The notes under the pieces were generated by a model. The model did no database searches, was not told where the DNA came from, and saw nothing but the letters and a program-made list of their open reading frames with translations. The position numbers were made by a program, and so were the translations under genes. 64,000 nucleotides of DNA from JBEBSD01 sp040394475. GTDB lineage: Bacteria > Bacteroidota > Bacteroidia > Cytophagales > Spirosomataceae. Shown one piece after another: positions 44,109 to 54,300 of the stretch (position 1 is the stretch's first letter; the number at the start of each line of letters is the position of its first letter). The DNA lies in contig JBEBSD010000001.1 of the NCBI GenBank assembly GCA_040394475.1, positions 147,793 to 211,792 of the forward strand, given 5' to 3'.

Positions 44109-45248
44109 ATGCGAATTTTATCCCTGCTTGCTGTAGCCGGAACGTTGCTTGCCGGTTGCACGCCCTCTAATGACAAATCAAAAATGATAGAACCATCTAT
44201 TTCGAAGGAATCGTTTGGTCGGGTAAATGACAGCCAGACAGCCGACCTCTATACCTTGTCCAACTCGCATGGCATGGTCGCAAAAATCACCAATTACGGA
44301 GGGATTATTACCCACCTCATTGTGCCCGACCGGGATGGAAAAGCAGAAGACGTGGTGCTGGGATTTGATTCGCTGGAACCGTATCTGAAAGGACACCCTT
44401 TCTTTGGGGCATTGGTGGGCCGTTACGGTAACCGGATTGCAGGAGGAAAGTTTACCCTGGACGGAGAGACGTACGAATTGTTTGTTAATAACGGTCCGAA
44501 CGCCCTTCATGGCGGTAAAGTGGGGTTTGACAAGGTGTTGTGGGAGACTAAAGAGGTCCGGACCGATTCGACCGTAGGCTTACGGCTCACTTATACCAGT
44601 GCCGATATGGAAGAAGGATTCCCGGGCAATCTGCAGGTAGAGGTTAACTACACGCTCACCAACAGCAATACCCTCCGGATTGCTTATAAAGCCACAACCG
44701 ATAAGCCCACGGTGGTCAACCTGACCAATCACTCCTATTTTAACCTGACGGGTTTAAAGCGGGATATTCTCGAACACGAGGTGATGATCAACAGTGACAG
44801 CCTGGTGCAGGTGAACGAAGCCCTGATCCCGACCGGAAAGCTCATGCCGGTAGCAGGAACACCCTTTGATTTTACGACCCCGCATGCCGTTGGGGAGCGT
44901 ATCGACGACGATTCGCATGTTCAGATTAAAAACGGGGGCGGTTATGACCACTGCTGGGCCCTGCGCCCCGGTGGCGGGACGCTGCCGGTAATAGCAACCG
45001 TATACGATCCGACAAGCGGCCGGCTGATGGAGGTATTGAGTACGGAACCGGGCGTGCAGTTTTATACCGCTAACTTCCTGGATGGGAAGCTGAGCGGCAA
45101 GGGCGCCACCTATGGAAAGCGTTTCGGATTATGCCTGGAAACCGAACACTATCCGGATTCCCCGAACCAGCCGCAATTCCCCACCACCGTGTTGCGGCCC
45201 GGTGAAACGTATGAAACGACGACGGCTTATCGGTTTTCAGTGAAGTAA
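44109..45248 (+). CDS. galM: Exported aldose 1-epimerase (mutarotase)
   Basis: 379-aa enzyme that interconverts alpha and beta anomers of galactose or glucose. A lipoprotein signal is present (LLAVAGTLLAGCTPSND, lipid anchor at the Cys), so unlike E. coli GalM it acts outside the cytoplasm. Family residues: GRYGNRIAGGKFTL, ALHGGKVGFDKVLW with substrate His, NLTNHSYFNL with general-acid His, and catalytic Glu in CLETEHYPDSPNQ. Pairing with cytoplasmic galK suggests a galactose pathway that starts in the periplasm. A hairpin (45259-45297) follows the stop. Confidence 0.95.
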   Translation: MRILSLLAVAGTLLAGCTPSNDKSKMIEPSISKESFGRVNDSQTADLYTLSNSHGMVAKITNYGGIITHLIVPDRDGKAEDVVLGFDSLEPYLKGHPFFGALVGRYGNRIAGGKFTLDGETYELFVNNGPNALHGGKVGFDKVLWETKEVRTDSTVGLRLTYTSADMEEGFPGNLQVEVNYTLTNSNTLRIAYKATTDKPTVVNLTNHSYFNLTGLKRDILEHEVMINSDSLVQVNEALIPTGKLMPVAGTPFDFTTPHAVGERIDDDSHVQIKNGGGYDHCWALRPGGGTLPVIATVYDPTSGRLMEVLSTEPGVQFYTANFLDGKLSGKGATYGKRFGLCLETEHYPDSPNQPQFPTTVLRPGETYETTTAYRFSVK

Positions 45249-45289
45249 GAGTAATTATGCAGGTAGTGGCGGCGGGATTAATCGTGTCG

Positions 45290-45622
45290 CTACCTGCGTA
45301 TCACCCTCCCCGGATCAATTCCCCGGTATTCCAGTTCCCGGCGGATCAGTTTCAGACGACGGTTGTAGCGGTTTCCGTAGGCCGTCAGCGTAAAACCGCC
45401 GGCCAACGCCACGCTGCTTACGGGAATAAGCACCTTGTATCCCCGATACCGGTCTTTAGCAGTAAGAAATAGAACATCCATGAAAGCCATAACAACGCCC
45501 AGCTGAAGTGCCTGGCCGGGTAGGCGGCATCCACCCCGCGTTTTTCCAGTTCTGAATGAATGGATGCTGCCCGCCGCCTCGTTTAACGAGAACCGGAAGG
45601 GTAGCGCTGCAGTGTCCTGCAA
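45290..45622 (-). pseudogene. Possible remnant of a small membrane protein gene
   Basis: In the 500-bp gap between galM and the M28 peptidase, the leftward strand encodes a membrane-like segment (KVLIPVSSVALAGGFTLTAY) followed by a basic helix (LKLIRRELEYRGIDPGRV). In the neighbouring frame just upstream is a similar helix (ASIHSELEKRGVDAAYPARH) with a hydrophobic stretch. Two related pieces in different frames suggest a frameshifted or decayed gene, but chance is possible. The hairpin GCAGGTAG/CTACCTGC (45259-45297) lies just beyond its end. Confidence 0.3.
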
Positions 45623-45753
45623 GTGAAGCCCTTAGGGTCCGGATTAATTTGCCCGGGGTATGACGGCCGAAGTGCCGCTTTTTTCTTTAAATTGCACCGC
45701 TTTTGGAATCACCTGACCTGAAAGTTGTTACATAAGAAAAAAACAGATTCGAA

Positions 45754-47376
45754 ATGAGTGTTGCCAGATACTTCAGAAACAAACGGAACGGAATCAGCAC
45801 GTGCCTGCTGGCTACCGGACTTTTAACAGGAATAAACGCCCAGGACCTTTCTTCCAGGTACGCGGAATCCATCACGCCTGCCGAATTGAGGAAACACCTG
45901 GAAATCATTGCGGCCGATAGCCTGGAGGGTAGGTTTACCGGTTCTCCCGGTCAGAAAAAGGCAGCGGCCTATATGGTCTCCAATTTTCAGCAGTACGGGC
46001 TGACCCCCGCGGCCCAAAAGGCCGATGGTCAGAAGAGCTTTCTTCAGGAATATGAACTTTACCGGCGGGATTGGGGGGAAGTCGCTATCAAAACCGGAAA
46101 GAAGACCTATGAACTGTATAAGGACCTGGTGGTGAACGGATTGACAAATGTGCCGGAGGCGCTCAGCATCGGGACGGTTTTTGCGGGCTATGGCATCGAG
46201 GCCGGGAGTTACAATGACTACAAAGATCTGGATGTTAAGGGAAAAGCGGTTGTCGTTTTTGAGGGGGAGCCATTTGATAAATCGGGGAATTCGCTGATCA
46301 GCGGTACAAAAGAAAAAACGAAATGGAGCTCTCCCCAGGGTTGGCAGGCGAAGGCTACGCTGGCGCTGGGCAAAGGCGCCGGTTATTTGATTGTTATCTC
46401 GGAAAAGGAAGGCGGCGAGTTTGAAAAAGAAATACAGCGCAGGGCGTCCATGCGGCAGCGTGTCAGTCAGCTGACATTGCGCAAGGTCGAAGAATCACTT
46501 ACTAACGTGGCCGCGTTTACAGTCAGTAAGGATGCGGCGGCGGATATGCTGGGGACCAAAAGCAAAACGCTGGAGAAACTGAGACGGAAGATTACCAACA
46601 CGGCGCGACCGGTCTCTGCAGGTCCCGAAGGGACCGTGGTGCTGACGGCCGTTCGGAAACATGAAGTAGTAGCAACCGAAAATGTAGCGGCTTTCCTGGA
46701 AGGAACGGACAAAAAAGACGAAGTAATTGTAATTTCGGCGCATTTGGACCATATCGGTATAAGTCCTGACGGGCAAATCAATAACGGAGCGGATGACGAC
46801 GGGTCGGGAACAGTAGCACTGCTTGAACTGGCACAGGCCTTTAGTATGGCGAAGGCCGGCGGACATGGTCCGCGCAGAAGTTTGCTCTTCCTGAATGTGA
46901 CGGGAGAGGAGCTGGGCTTATTCGGTTCGGAATACTATTCGGAAAACCCCTTGTTTCCCCTGGAAAAAACAGTGGCCAATCTGAATATTGATATGATCGG
47001 CAGGGTGGACGAGGCGCATACGGAAAATCCCCGTTACGTCTACCTGATCGGATCGGATAAATTGTCGTCGGAATTGCATGCCATCGGTGAAGAAGTGAAC
47101 AAGAAGTATGTACAGCTGGACTTGGATTATACGTTTAACGACGCAAACGATCCGAACCGGTTTTACTACCGCTCCGACCACTATAATTTTGCAAAAAAGG
47201 GGATCCCGGTAGTGTTTTACTTCACCGGGGTTCATCCCGACTACCACCGGCCCGGTGATGAAGTGCATAAGATCCTGTTCGACAGGCAATCGGAAATTGT
47301 AAAATTGATTTTTCATACGGCCTGGGAATTGGCCAACCGGGAGAACCGGATCCGGGTAGATAGTAACAAACCCTGA
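45754..47376 (+). CDS. Secreted M28-family metallopeptidase
   Basis: 540-aa exported zinc aminopeptidase-type enzyme with a signal peptide ending near GINAQ. A PA-like insert (about 130-260) precedes the M28 catalytic domain, where the co-catalytic zinc ligands are all visible: His in VISAHLDHIG, Asp in NNGADDDGSG, Glu pair in NVTGEELGLFGSEYY, Asp in NIDMIGRVD, and the distal His in YRSDHYNF. It would release N-terminal amino acids from peptides in the periplasm or outside. The start ATG follows a 500-bp gap. Downstream, the rRNA methyltransferase gene begins 27 bp after its stop. Confidence 0.95.
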   Translation: MSVARYFRNKRNGISTCLLATGLLTGINAQDLSSRYAESITPAELRKHLEIIAADSLEGRFTGSPGQKKAAAYMVSNFQQYGLTPAAQKADGQKSFLQEYELYRRDWGEVAIKTGKKTYELYKDLVVNGLTNVPEALSIGTVFAGYGIEAGSYNDYKDLDVKGKAVVVFEGEPFDKSGNSLISGTKEKTKWSSPQGWQAKATLALGKGAGYLIVISEKEGGEFEKEIQRRASMRQRVSQLTLRKVEESLTNVAAFTVSKDAAADMLGTKSKTLEKLRRKITNTARPVSAGPEGTVVLTAVRKHEVVATENVAAFLEGTDKKDEVIVISAHLDHIGISPDGQINNGADDDGSGTVALLELAQAFSMAKAGGHGPRRSLLFLNVTGEELGLFGSEYYSENPLFPLEKTVANLNIDMIGRVDEAHTENPRYVYLIGSDKLSSELHAIGEEVNKKYVQLDLDYTFNDANDPNRFYYRSDHYNFAKKGIPVVFYFTGVHPDYHRPGDEVHKILFDRQSEIVKLIFHTAWELANRENRIRVDSNKP

Positions 47377-47403
47377 TCCTGTATTCTGTTTTAACGATGT
47401 TGC

Positions 47404-48768
47404 ATGCAACCAAATGACCTTCCACCGGCCTTTTGCCGACGGATGAGGGAAGACCTGGATGGGGACTTCGAGCCGTTTGCGGCGGCCCTTAATGAGCCGC
47501 CGCCGGTAAGTATCCGCCTCAATCCTTCCAAACCGCTCTCCTCTTCAGCCGAATCGCTGCCGTTGTCTTCACCGGTGGCCTGGCACCCGCAGGGATATTA
47601 CCTGGATAAACGTCCGATGTTCGCATTGGACCCGGCCTTTCATGCAGGCGCTTATTACGTGCAGGAAGCTTCTTCCATGATCCTGCATGCCGCGCTCACA
47701 CAACTGTTCAGCGACAAGTTCCCGTTACGGATCCTTGATTTATGTGCCGCTCCGGGCGGCAAAAGTACCCTGATTGCCTCCTGGATGCCGGAGGGAAGTT
47801 TATTGCTTTCCAATGAAATCATCCGTTCGCGCGTGGGCGCCCTCCAGGGAAACCTGACGAGCTGGGGGCATCCCGCGACGTTTACCTGTAGCTATGATCC
47901 GGAGGATTTTAAAGGACTTGCAGGCTTTTTTGATGTGGTACTGGTAGACGCTCCCTGTTCGGGTGAAGGATTATTTCGTAAGGATCCTGCAGCGCGGGCG
48001 GAATGGTCGGAAGAAAATGTCTGTTTATCCGCCGCACGGCAGCGGAGGATTCTAACCGCAGCCCGGCAACTGGTGGCCCCGGGAGGAGTGCTGCTTTATA
48101 GTACCTGTACCTATAATGATTCCGAAAACAGTGAGAATGTAGCATGGCTGGCCAAATCGGCCGGGATGCATCCCTTGTCCCTGGATTTCCCCGCGGATTG
48201 GGGAGTCGTGGCCAGGCAGCAGGGCTACCAGCTTTATCCGCACAGGGTGCGCGGAGAGGGATTTTACCTGGCGGCACTTCGTCAATTGGAGGGCGTCCGG
48301 TTTCAGGAAAAGCCGGTCCGGTACCTCAAGAAACTCGAAGCGTTGCATACGAGAGACGAAAAGCTCGTCCGCGGGTGGTTAACGGAGGACCTTTTCTTAC
48401 TGAGATCAAAAGAGGGCAAGGTGGTGGCGGCCCCGGTTTCGCTCGCCAAACCGCTGCGCCAGCTGGACAGCGCCCTTCCACAGGGGATTTGGTTTACGGA
48501 AATCGGGCACCTGAAAGGAAGCGAGCTCATCCCGGCACATGCGCTGGCCATGCGTGCGGGCTCAGCCCTGGAGAAAGTAGCCCTGGAGAAGGCCGATGCC
48601 CTCCGGTTTTTAAAGAGGGAACTCACGGCCTTACCGGATGTCCCCAGGGGCTGGCAGGTAGTAACCTACCAGGGATTGCCGCTGGGATGGGTGAAAAACC
48701 TGGGAAACCGGATTAATAATTACTTTCCAACCGAACAACGGATACGGATGGACCTGGAGCGTGTGTAA
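47404..48768 (+). CDS. RsmF-like 16S rRNA m5C methyltransferase (NOL1/NOP2/Sun family)
   Basis: 454-aa SAM-dependent enzyme that methylates cytosine C5 in rRNA. SAM motif DLCAAPGGKSTLIAS lies near residue 120; the nucleophile and motif are in VDAPCSGEGLFRKDP; the second conserved Cys is in LLYSTCTYND. The C-terminal extension (about 300-454) is of the RsmF type with a PUA-like RNA-binding ending (ALPLGWVKNLGNRINNYFP-like). A near-perfect 24-bp inverted repeat terminator follows its stop. Exact target base not established. Confidence 0.9.
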   Translation: MQPNDLPPAFCRRMREDLDGDFEPFAAALNEPPPVSIRLNPSKPLSSSAESLPLSSPVAWHPQGYYLDKRPMFALDPAFHAGAYYVQEASSMILHAALTQLFSDKFPLRILDLCAAPGGKSTLIASWMPEGSLLLSNEIIRSRVGALQGNLTSWGHPATFTCSYDPEDFKGLAGFFDVVLVDAPCSGEGLFRKDPAARAEWSEENVCLSAARQRRILTAARQLVAPGGVLLYSTCTYNDSENSENVAWLAKSAGMHPLSLDFPADWGVVARQQGYQLYPHRVRGEGFYLAALRQLEGVRFQEKPVRYLKKLEALHTRDEKLVRGWLTEDLFLLRSKEGKVVAAPVSLAKPLRQLDSALPQGIWFTEIGHLKGSELIPAHALAMRAGSALEKVALEKADALRFLKRELTALPDVPRGWQVVTYQGLPLGWVKNLGNRINNYFPTEQRIRMDLERV

Positions 48769-48784
48769 TCCACCGTTAACGTAA

Positions 48785-48836
48785 AAGAGGATAAAAAAAG
48801 CGCTTCGGAGTTCCGAAGCGCTTTTTTTATCCTCTT
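48785..48836. terminator. Strong bidirectional terminator
   Basis: 24-bp perfect inverted repeat, arms 48785-48808 and 48813-48836, with a 4-nt loop AGTT. The A/T ends of the arms give T runs on both strands, ending the methyltransferase gene and the convergent DUF1735 gene. Confidence 0.9.
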
Positions 48837-48846
48837 GAGATGCCCG

Positions 48847-49851
48847 TCATTCACGGTCCCTGACAAACTTCCACTCTTCATCCCACATGGTATGAATATG
48901 CGGAGGAGCAGGAACAGCACTCGGTTGGAGCATGAAGTATTTTACCTCGATGGTCTTCGTGTCCGGATCGTAGGTGTTGAGGCCCGTCGGATCCAGGGCC
49001 GCCGACCGGGTATTGGCTGCGGGTTGGCCGTAGAAGTTGATCATATTCACAACCTTGTCGGTTTCCGGGTCAAACTCTATAATCAGCCCGAAACTACCAA
49101 AATAGCTGAAGCCTGTACCCGTCCAGAATAAGGTTCCCGGAATTCCCAGGTTATTTTCGTCCACAGCCAGACAAGTAGTCGGGGTTAATGTACTGAGCGT
49201 ATATTCAATTACCGTTCCGTCTTCCGCCGGATCGTTGGATGCGGTGGACCAATCGCCGTTGACCGGAGAAGACATCGTTCCCGATACCAGGTATACCCCG
49301 TCATATTTATTTTTAACACTGATAAAGGTCAGGATAGATTCCTGCCCGTTCACCACCGGAAACCCACCAGGGTCGGAGATCTTATAGGCGACAGCATACT
49401 TGCGGGAGATATCCCATTTATCACCGTTAAGCTCGATAGCGAGCTCTTTTGCGAAATCCCCGGAGCCGAAATTGAATGTAAACTCATCCATCGAGCCCTG
49501 GATACTGCTGTTGACGACCAGGATATACAGGGAGTCCGGGAGCCATTCGTAGGATTCTTCGTTCTCTTCGTTATATTCATCCAGTAATTCAGGGGCTGCT
49601 GTCAGCCTGATGGATGAGCTGGAGTTCAGGATGCCGCTGGAGTGGGCATCGCGGCGAACGCTGAACAGGTCCGTCTTGCGGACGCCGGAGAACGGACTGA
49701 AGAAAAGTTTGTTCTCAGGACCTTCCAAAAACTTGACCAATGTCTGACCTTCCCCGCTTGCCATTGGGGTCATTTCGTCCTCGATACAAGAAGTAACAGA
49801 AGCAGCCAGCGCTACGAATATGGCAAGGTATTTTATCAATTTTAATTTCAT
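48847..49851 (-). CDS. DUF1735-type surface lipoprotein of a SusCD locus
   Basis: 334-aa lipoprotein with signal and lipobox-like ASVTSC. The first half has the DUF1735/BT_3987-type beta domain (residues about 40-190) common in SusE/SusF-position proteins that bind glycans at the cell surface. The second half, with LFWTGTGFSYFGSFGLIIEF, looks like another extracellular beta domain. It is the third gene of the leftward SusC-SusD-DUF1735 unit, 38 bp after susD. No catalytic residues evident; ligand unknown. Confidence 0.85.
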   Translation of the reverse strand: MKLKLIKYLAIFVALAASVTSCIEDEMTPMASGEGQTLVKFLEGPENKLFFSPFSGVRKTDLFSVRRDAHSSGILNSSSSIRLTAAPELLDEYNEENEESYEWLPDSLYILVVNSSIQGSMDEFTFNFGSGDFAKELAIELNGDKWDISRKYAVAYKISDPGGFPVVNGQESILTFISVKNKYDGVYLVSGTMSSPVNGDWSTASNDPAEDGTVIEYTLSTLTPTTCLAVDENNLGIPGTLFWTGTGFSYFGSFGLIIEFDPETDKVVNMINFYGQPAANTRSAALDPTGLNTYDPDTKTIEVKYFMLQPSAVPAPPHIHTMWDEEWKFVRDRE

Positions 49852-49889
49852 AATTGAATTTCGTTATATAATCAGAATGATTTTCAACC

Positions 49890-51335
49890 TTATTGATCCC
49901 ACCAGATCCTGGCGTCCTGGGAATCTTCACCACCCGGCAGCCGCTCGTAAGCTTCTTTTACATTCACCGGATTACTGGAATATTCCGAGTTGGGATCATA
50001 CACATACCTTCTGGGAATCTCTTTCGAGGCATTGGTGGCATCCGGCGCCGGAGTGAGTTCCGGATAACCCGACTTCCGCCAGATATTCCATCCCCGGAGT
50101 CCGTCGGGATAGGTGGCAATATACCGCTGCACCGAAATGTTCTTCAGGTTAGCGCCGGTGCCGGCCGGAGCAGCCAATGACACGGTACTCTGGGTAAAAT
50201 ACGACGCGGGCGGCGCATTGAGTCCCCATTGTTCAAAGGAAAGGCTGATCCCCTGGTTGTAAACGCTCTGCATGTTTTCGGAAGTCCAGCCGTAATCTGC
50301 GGCCTCTGCCCGGGCAAGGGCAACTTGCGAGGCGGTGATTATATAGACTGATGAATTATTGGTGCGTTTGTCGCCCCGCAATACACGCGCCCAGGTAGGG
50401 TTGTCCTGGGTAAAGGTTTCTGCCAGGGCTCTTCTCAGGCCGTAGGGGACACCGATATTGGAAGTAAGCAGTGAATTGGGCTGGCCTTCCAACTCATTGG
50501 CTCCTCCAAACACACTCTGACGGGTGTCTGAAAGGGAACCCATGAGGGAAGTCATGGTCTCGCTTTCCGCAAAATCCTTTCGCCCGTTATAAGTGGCCCA
50601 CCAGTTGTTATTAAAGTTACCGCCCGGATAATTTACCTGGAAGTTCTGGTCGTTGCCGGCAATATAGCCGGCGGGATGCGTAAGCGCTGCATTGAATTCG
50701 GTAGCGGCATAACCCCCTGCATCCGGGTATCGCTTCGAAAGCTGCACGGCAGCCAGCATCCGGATGGAGTTGGCTGTACGCTTCCAGAGGTCGGTATTCC
50801 CGCTAAAGACGACATCCCCCGTAACCGGAGAGTCGGCATCAAATTCGCCGACTGCTTCTGTAAGTGCCTGGAGCGCTCCCTTGTAAATCTCTTCCTGGGT
50901 GTCATAGCGGGGAGTAGAGAACTCAACACCTTGAAGGGCCTCGCTATAGGGGACGTCGCCCCAGCGATCGGTGATGCTCAAAAAGATGTATTGCTTCAGG
51001 ATTTTGGCGATCGCACTCATGTTCTGGCTCTGATCCTGGATAATAATATTTTCCAGGTCGTACAGGGCGCCCGTATATTCTCCCTGGAAAGCAATCTGAG
51101 GAATGCTGTAAAGGGAGGCATCCGTATACTGGGTTTCGGATAAATACTGTGCAAACAAGGCCCCGCGGGTCATGGCAGCATAGCTGCCCAACTGTGATTG
51201 CACATTGGTCAGCAGAGCGCCTATATTCGGCTCAGTGGTGGCTCCCGGATTTACATTGGTATCACCAAAATCGTCACAGGCAGTGCTGCTGAAAAGCAGC
51301 ATCCCTGCTAATAGATAGGTTAGTTTATTTTTCAT
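49890..51335 (-). CDS. SusD/RagB-family outer-membrane lipoprotein (second locus)
   Basis: 481-aa surface lipoprotein paired with the SusC gene at 51382-54636. The signal is LLAGMLLFSSTACDDFGDTN with Cys anchor. SusD-like_2 features: YLSETQYTDASLYS, FLSITDRWGDVPYSEALQGVE, and the ending WRKSGYPELTPAPDATN...SNPVNVKEAYERLPGG...ARIWWDQ. It shares the architecture of the SusD at 39858 (both end in a WWD motif) but is clearly a separate lineage. It lies 46 bp after susC. Confidence 0.95.
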   Translation of the reverse strand: MKNKLTYLLAGMLLFSSTACDDFGDTNVNPGATTEPNIGALLTNVQSQLGSYAAMTRGALFAQYLSETQYTDASLYSIPQIAFQGEYTGALYDLENIIIQDQSQNMSAIAKILKQYIFLSITDRWGDVPYSEALQGVEFSTPRYDTQEEIYKGALQALTEAVGEFDADSPVTGDVVFSGNTDLWKRTANSIRMLAAVQLSKRYPDAGGYAATEFNAALTHPAGYIAGNDQNFQVNYPGGNFNNNWWATYNGRKDFAESETMTSLMGSLSDTRQSVFGGANELEGQPNSLLTSNIGVPYGLRRALAETFTQDNPTWARVLRGDKRTNNSSVYIITASQVALARAEAADYGWTSENMQSVYNQGISLSFEQWGLNAPPASYFTQSTVSLAAPAGTGANLKNISVQRYIATYPDGLRGWNIWRKSGYPELTPAPDATNASKEIPRRYVYDPNSEYSSNPVNVKEAYERLPGGEDSQDARIWWDQ

Positions 51336-51381
51336 CGGATTATTTCGTTAACTGAGTATTAATTAAATGAACCAGGAGACC

Positions 51382-54300
51382 TTAGAACGCCATGCGCAGG
51401 TTAAATCCAATGGAGCGGGTTCCGGGCAGCTGGCCGGTTTCTCCGTAAATGGTACTGATCTCCGATGGATCAAAGTCTCTGCTCTTCGCATAAATTAATA
51501 CAGGATTACGGGCAACTACGGCAAATGAAGCGCTTTGGAAGTGCTTGGATAGGCCCAGTTTCTTGACCGGCAGGTTGTATTCCAGAGAAAGCTCCCGGAG
51601 CTTCACAAAGGTCAGGTCATATACAAATTCATCAAATGTCTTGTTACCAAAGATGTTATGATAATAATCCTGCGCTTCCACATAGGTATCAACGGCTGCG
51701 CCGTCGGCAGCCACCCCGATCATGCGGATACCTCCGCCGTCGGCTACTGCGTCACGGACCGAATTTCCTTTGTCGTTGAGGCGCGCAGTCCGCGCGGTCA
51801 GGCCGCTATACGATCCCCACATATTGGAAAGTGAAGCGAATTTTCCTCCCACCTGGTAATCAAAGTTGACAAACAGGGTGAAGTCCTTCAGGAAGTTAAA
51901 GGTGTTTTGCACCCCGCCGGTTACCCGTGGCAGTACACTTCCGTAATTGTAGTCAGGGGTGTTGGTATAGAAGCCGTTTGCATCCAGGATCGGGACGCCC
52001 TCGTCGTTCCGTGCAATAGCGTTTCCGTACAACTGTCCCCATCTCTGGCCTTTAGCGTGGACCATATACGGAACAACGGTTCCCCATACGCCGCCCAGGC
52101 TATTGGTACGGTCGATACCGTATTTTTCACTGATTTCGATCACATTGTTTTCAAACAGGTTGGAATAGGTACCCAGTAACTGCCATTTAAAGTTCGGCAC
52201 GTCAACAGGGGTCACGTCCAGTTTGAGTTCCAGGCCTTTCTTGGTGATTTTCCCAACGTTGGTCAGAAGAGAAGTAAACCCGCTGGCTCCGTTGATTGAT
52301 AAGGAATACGGAAAACCCGAGGAAGTACCGTCAAAATAGGTAACCGAAAGTCCGATCCGGTCCTGGATGAACCGCAGATCGGTACCAATTTCCCGCTGCG
52401 AAATAACGGTTCCCTTGATATGGGGGTCTACGAGTTCATTGGGGGTTGACATGAGGTAGTTATTGCCCCACTTAAACTGCCCGACTCCGTAGGCAAAGCC
52501 CGGGTAACGATACGCTCCGAAAGGAAGGGATGCTGTTCCCAGCGCTTGCGGGATCTCTCCCCAGGAAACCCGCAGCTTACCGTAACTGAACCAGGGAGAA
52601 TCTTTCCCGATCACATCACTGAACACAAACGAGGCTCCCAGCGATTTGGACAATACGGCATTGTTGTCAGGTGGTAAGGTGGAGAACCAGTCGTTGCGAA
52701 GGGTTCCTTCCAGGAAGACCATATTACGATATCCCAGCGACACGTTTCCAAACAGCGCCCGGTATTTTTCTTCGGCCCGGCCATTCAGAATCGTAGGGTC
52801 GTTTACAGAATTCGCGATGGTAAACAGATCGGGTACGCTAAGCCCCTGGTTGGTGTAGGCGCCATTGCTTTTTGAGGTCCAGCGGAAGAAGTCAGCCCCC
52901 ACAAACCCATCAATGGTAAAGTCCTGGATGGTTTTATTGTAAGTCGCCATCAATTCCATATTCTGGCGGTCGCTGTAGCTGGTACCGGTTTCGTAAAAAC
53001 CTCTTGCCATAGGGTTGTTCCCTGTCGTCTGCAAGCCGCTTTCATTGAGCTGGCTGCTGTATTTTACCTCGTGCCAGGTGGTATTCTGCTGTTTACGATA
53101 CGTGGCTTTCAGCTTCAGGTCATCGTTTACTTTGTACGTAAGCGCAATATCCCCGAACAGCCGGTCACGCGACTGTATCTGATCGATCAGATCGTAGTAG
53201 CTATAGGGGTTATACCAGTAGTTGGCAGCATAGAATGACCGCGGGTTGCCCGGGTCATAGGTGTTCGGATTGGCCTTGTTCCAGCTGGCATAGATCCCCT
53301 CGGGTGTCCGCAGGTCGCGCAGCTCCTTCATGATTCCCATATCCAGGTCGCGGTGGAACCATTGGCTGAAAGCGCCGGTAGACTGGTTGGAGTAGCCGTC
53401 GTCAATTTCACCCTCGAGCCTCCAGTTCACATAATTGATATTGGCCGATACTTCCAGGTGTTTGTTAAGCTCATAAGTGCTTTTAAGGCCGAAAACATTC
53501 TTGCCCAGTTTGGAAGTGGGGATGAGTCCGTTGACGCTCAGATTGGAATAAGTGGCCTTAAAGGTCAGCTTTTCGGTTGCGGTACTAAAGCTCACCGAGT
53601 TATTGAGTACGACGCCGGTCTCGTAGAAGTCACGGGCGTTGTCAGGCTGCGGATCCAGTGTGGCAGTCTGGTAGGAGCGGGAGTGCCCGCCGTACCAGGC
53701 ATACCAGGGGATATACTCCTGTCCGACCATACGGGGACCCCAGCTGGCATCGTCATTGTAGTCGTGGTAATATTTGCCGTCAAGGGCCTGCCATTCTTCC
53801 GGGTCACCGTTTTTCCAGGAATATTTGATCAGGTCGCCGCTGGCGCCGCCTGCATAGGAGTTCTGGTAATTGGGCAGGATGTTCACCCGCTCGAATTGCG
53901 CTCCCAGGTTAAACGTCAGCCCGATGCCATTGGTTTTCCTTCCTCTTTTAAGGGTAATGACAATCGCACCGTCAGCTCCCTGCGAACCGAACTGGGCCGA
54001 TGCCGCCGGTCCCTGAAGTACCGAAACCGACTCGATATCGTCCAGGTTGATATCATCGGCATTGGGAAGGATCGTTCCGTCGACTACGTATAGTGCCCCG
54101 GATCCGGTTCCCAGCCCGGAAGCACCCCGTAATCTTACCTCTGTCTGTCGTCCCAGGGCAGCGGCAGACTGGCTTCTGACCTGAAGACCGGCTACCTTAC
54201 CCGCGAGCGAGTTGTTCAGGTTAGGCTGACGAATCGTGTTCAGTTGCTGGTCATCGACAACCTGAGCACTGTAGGAAGTGGAACGGGAAGAGCGTTGGGT

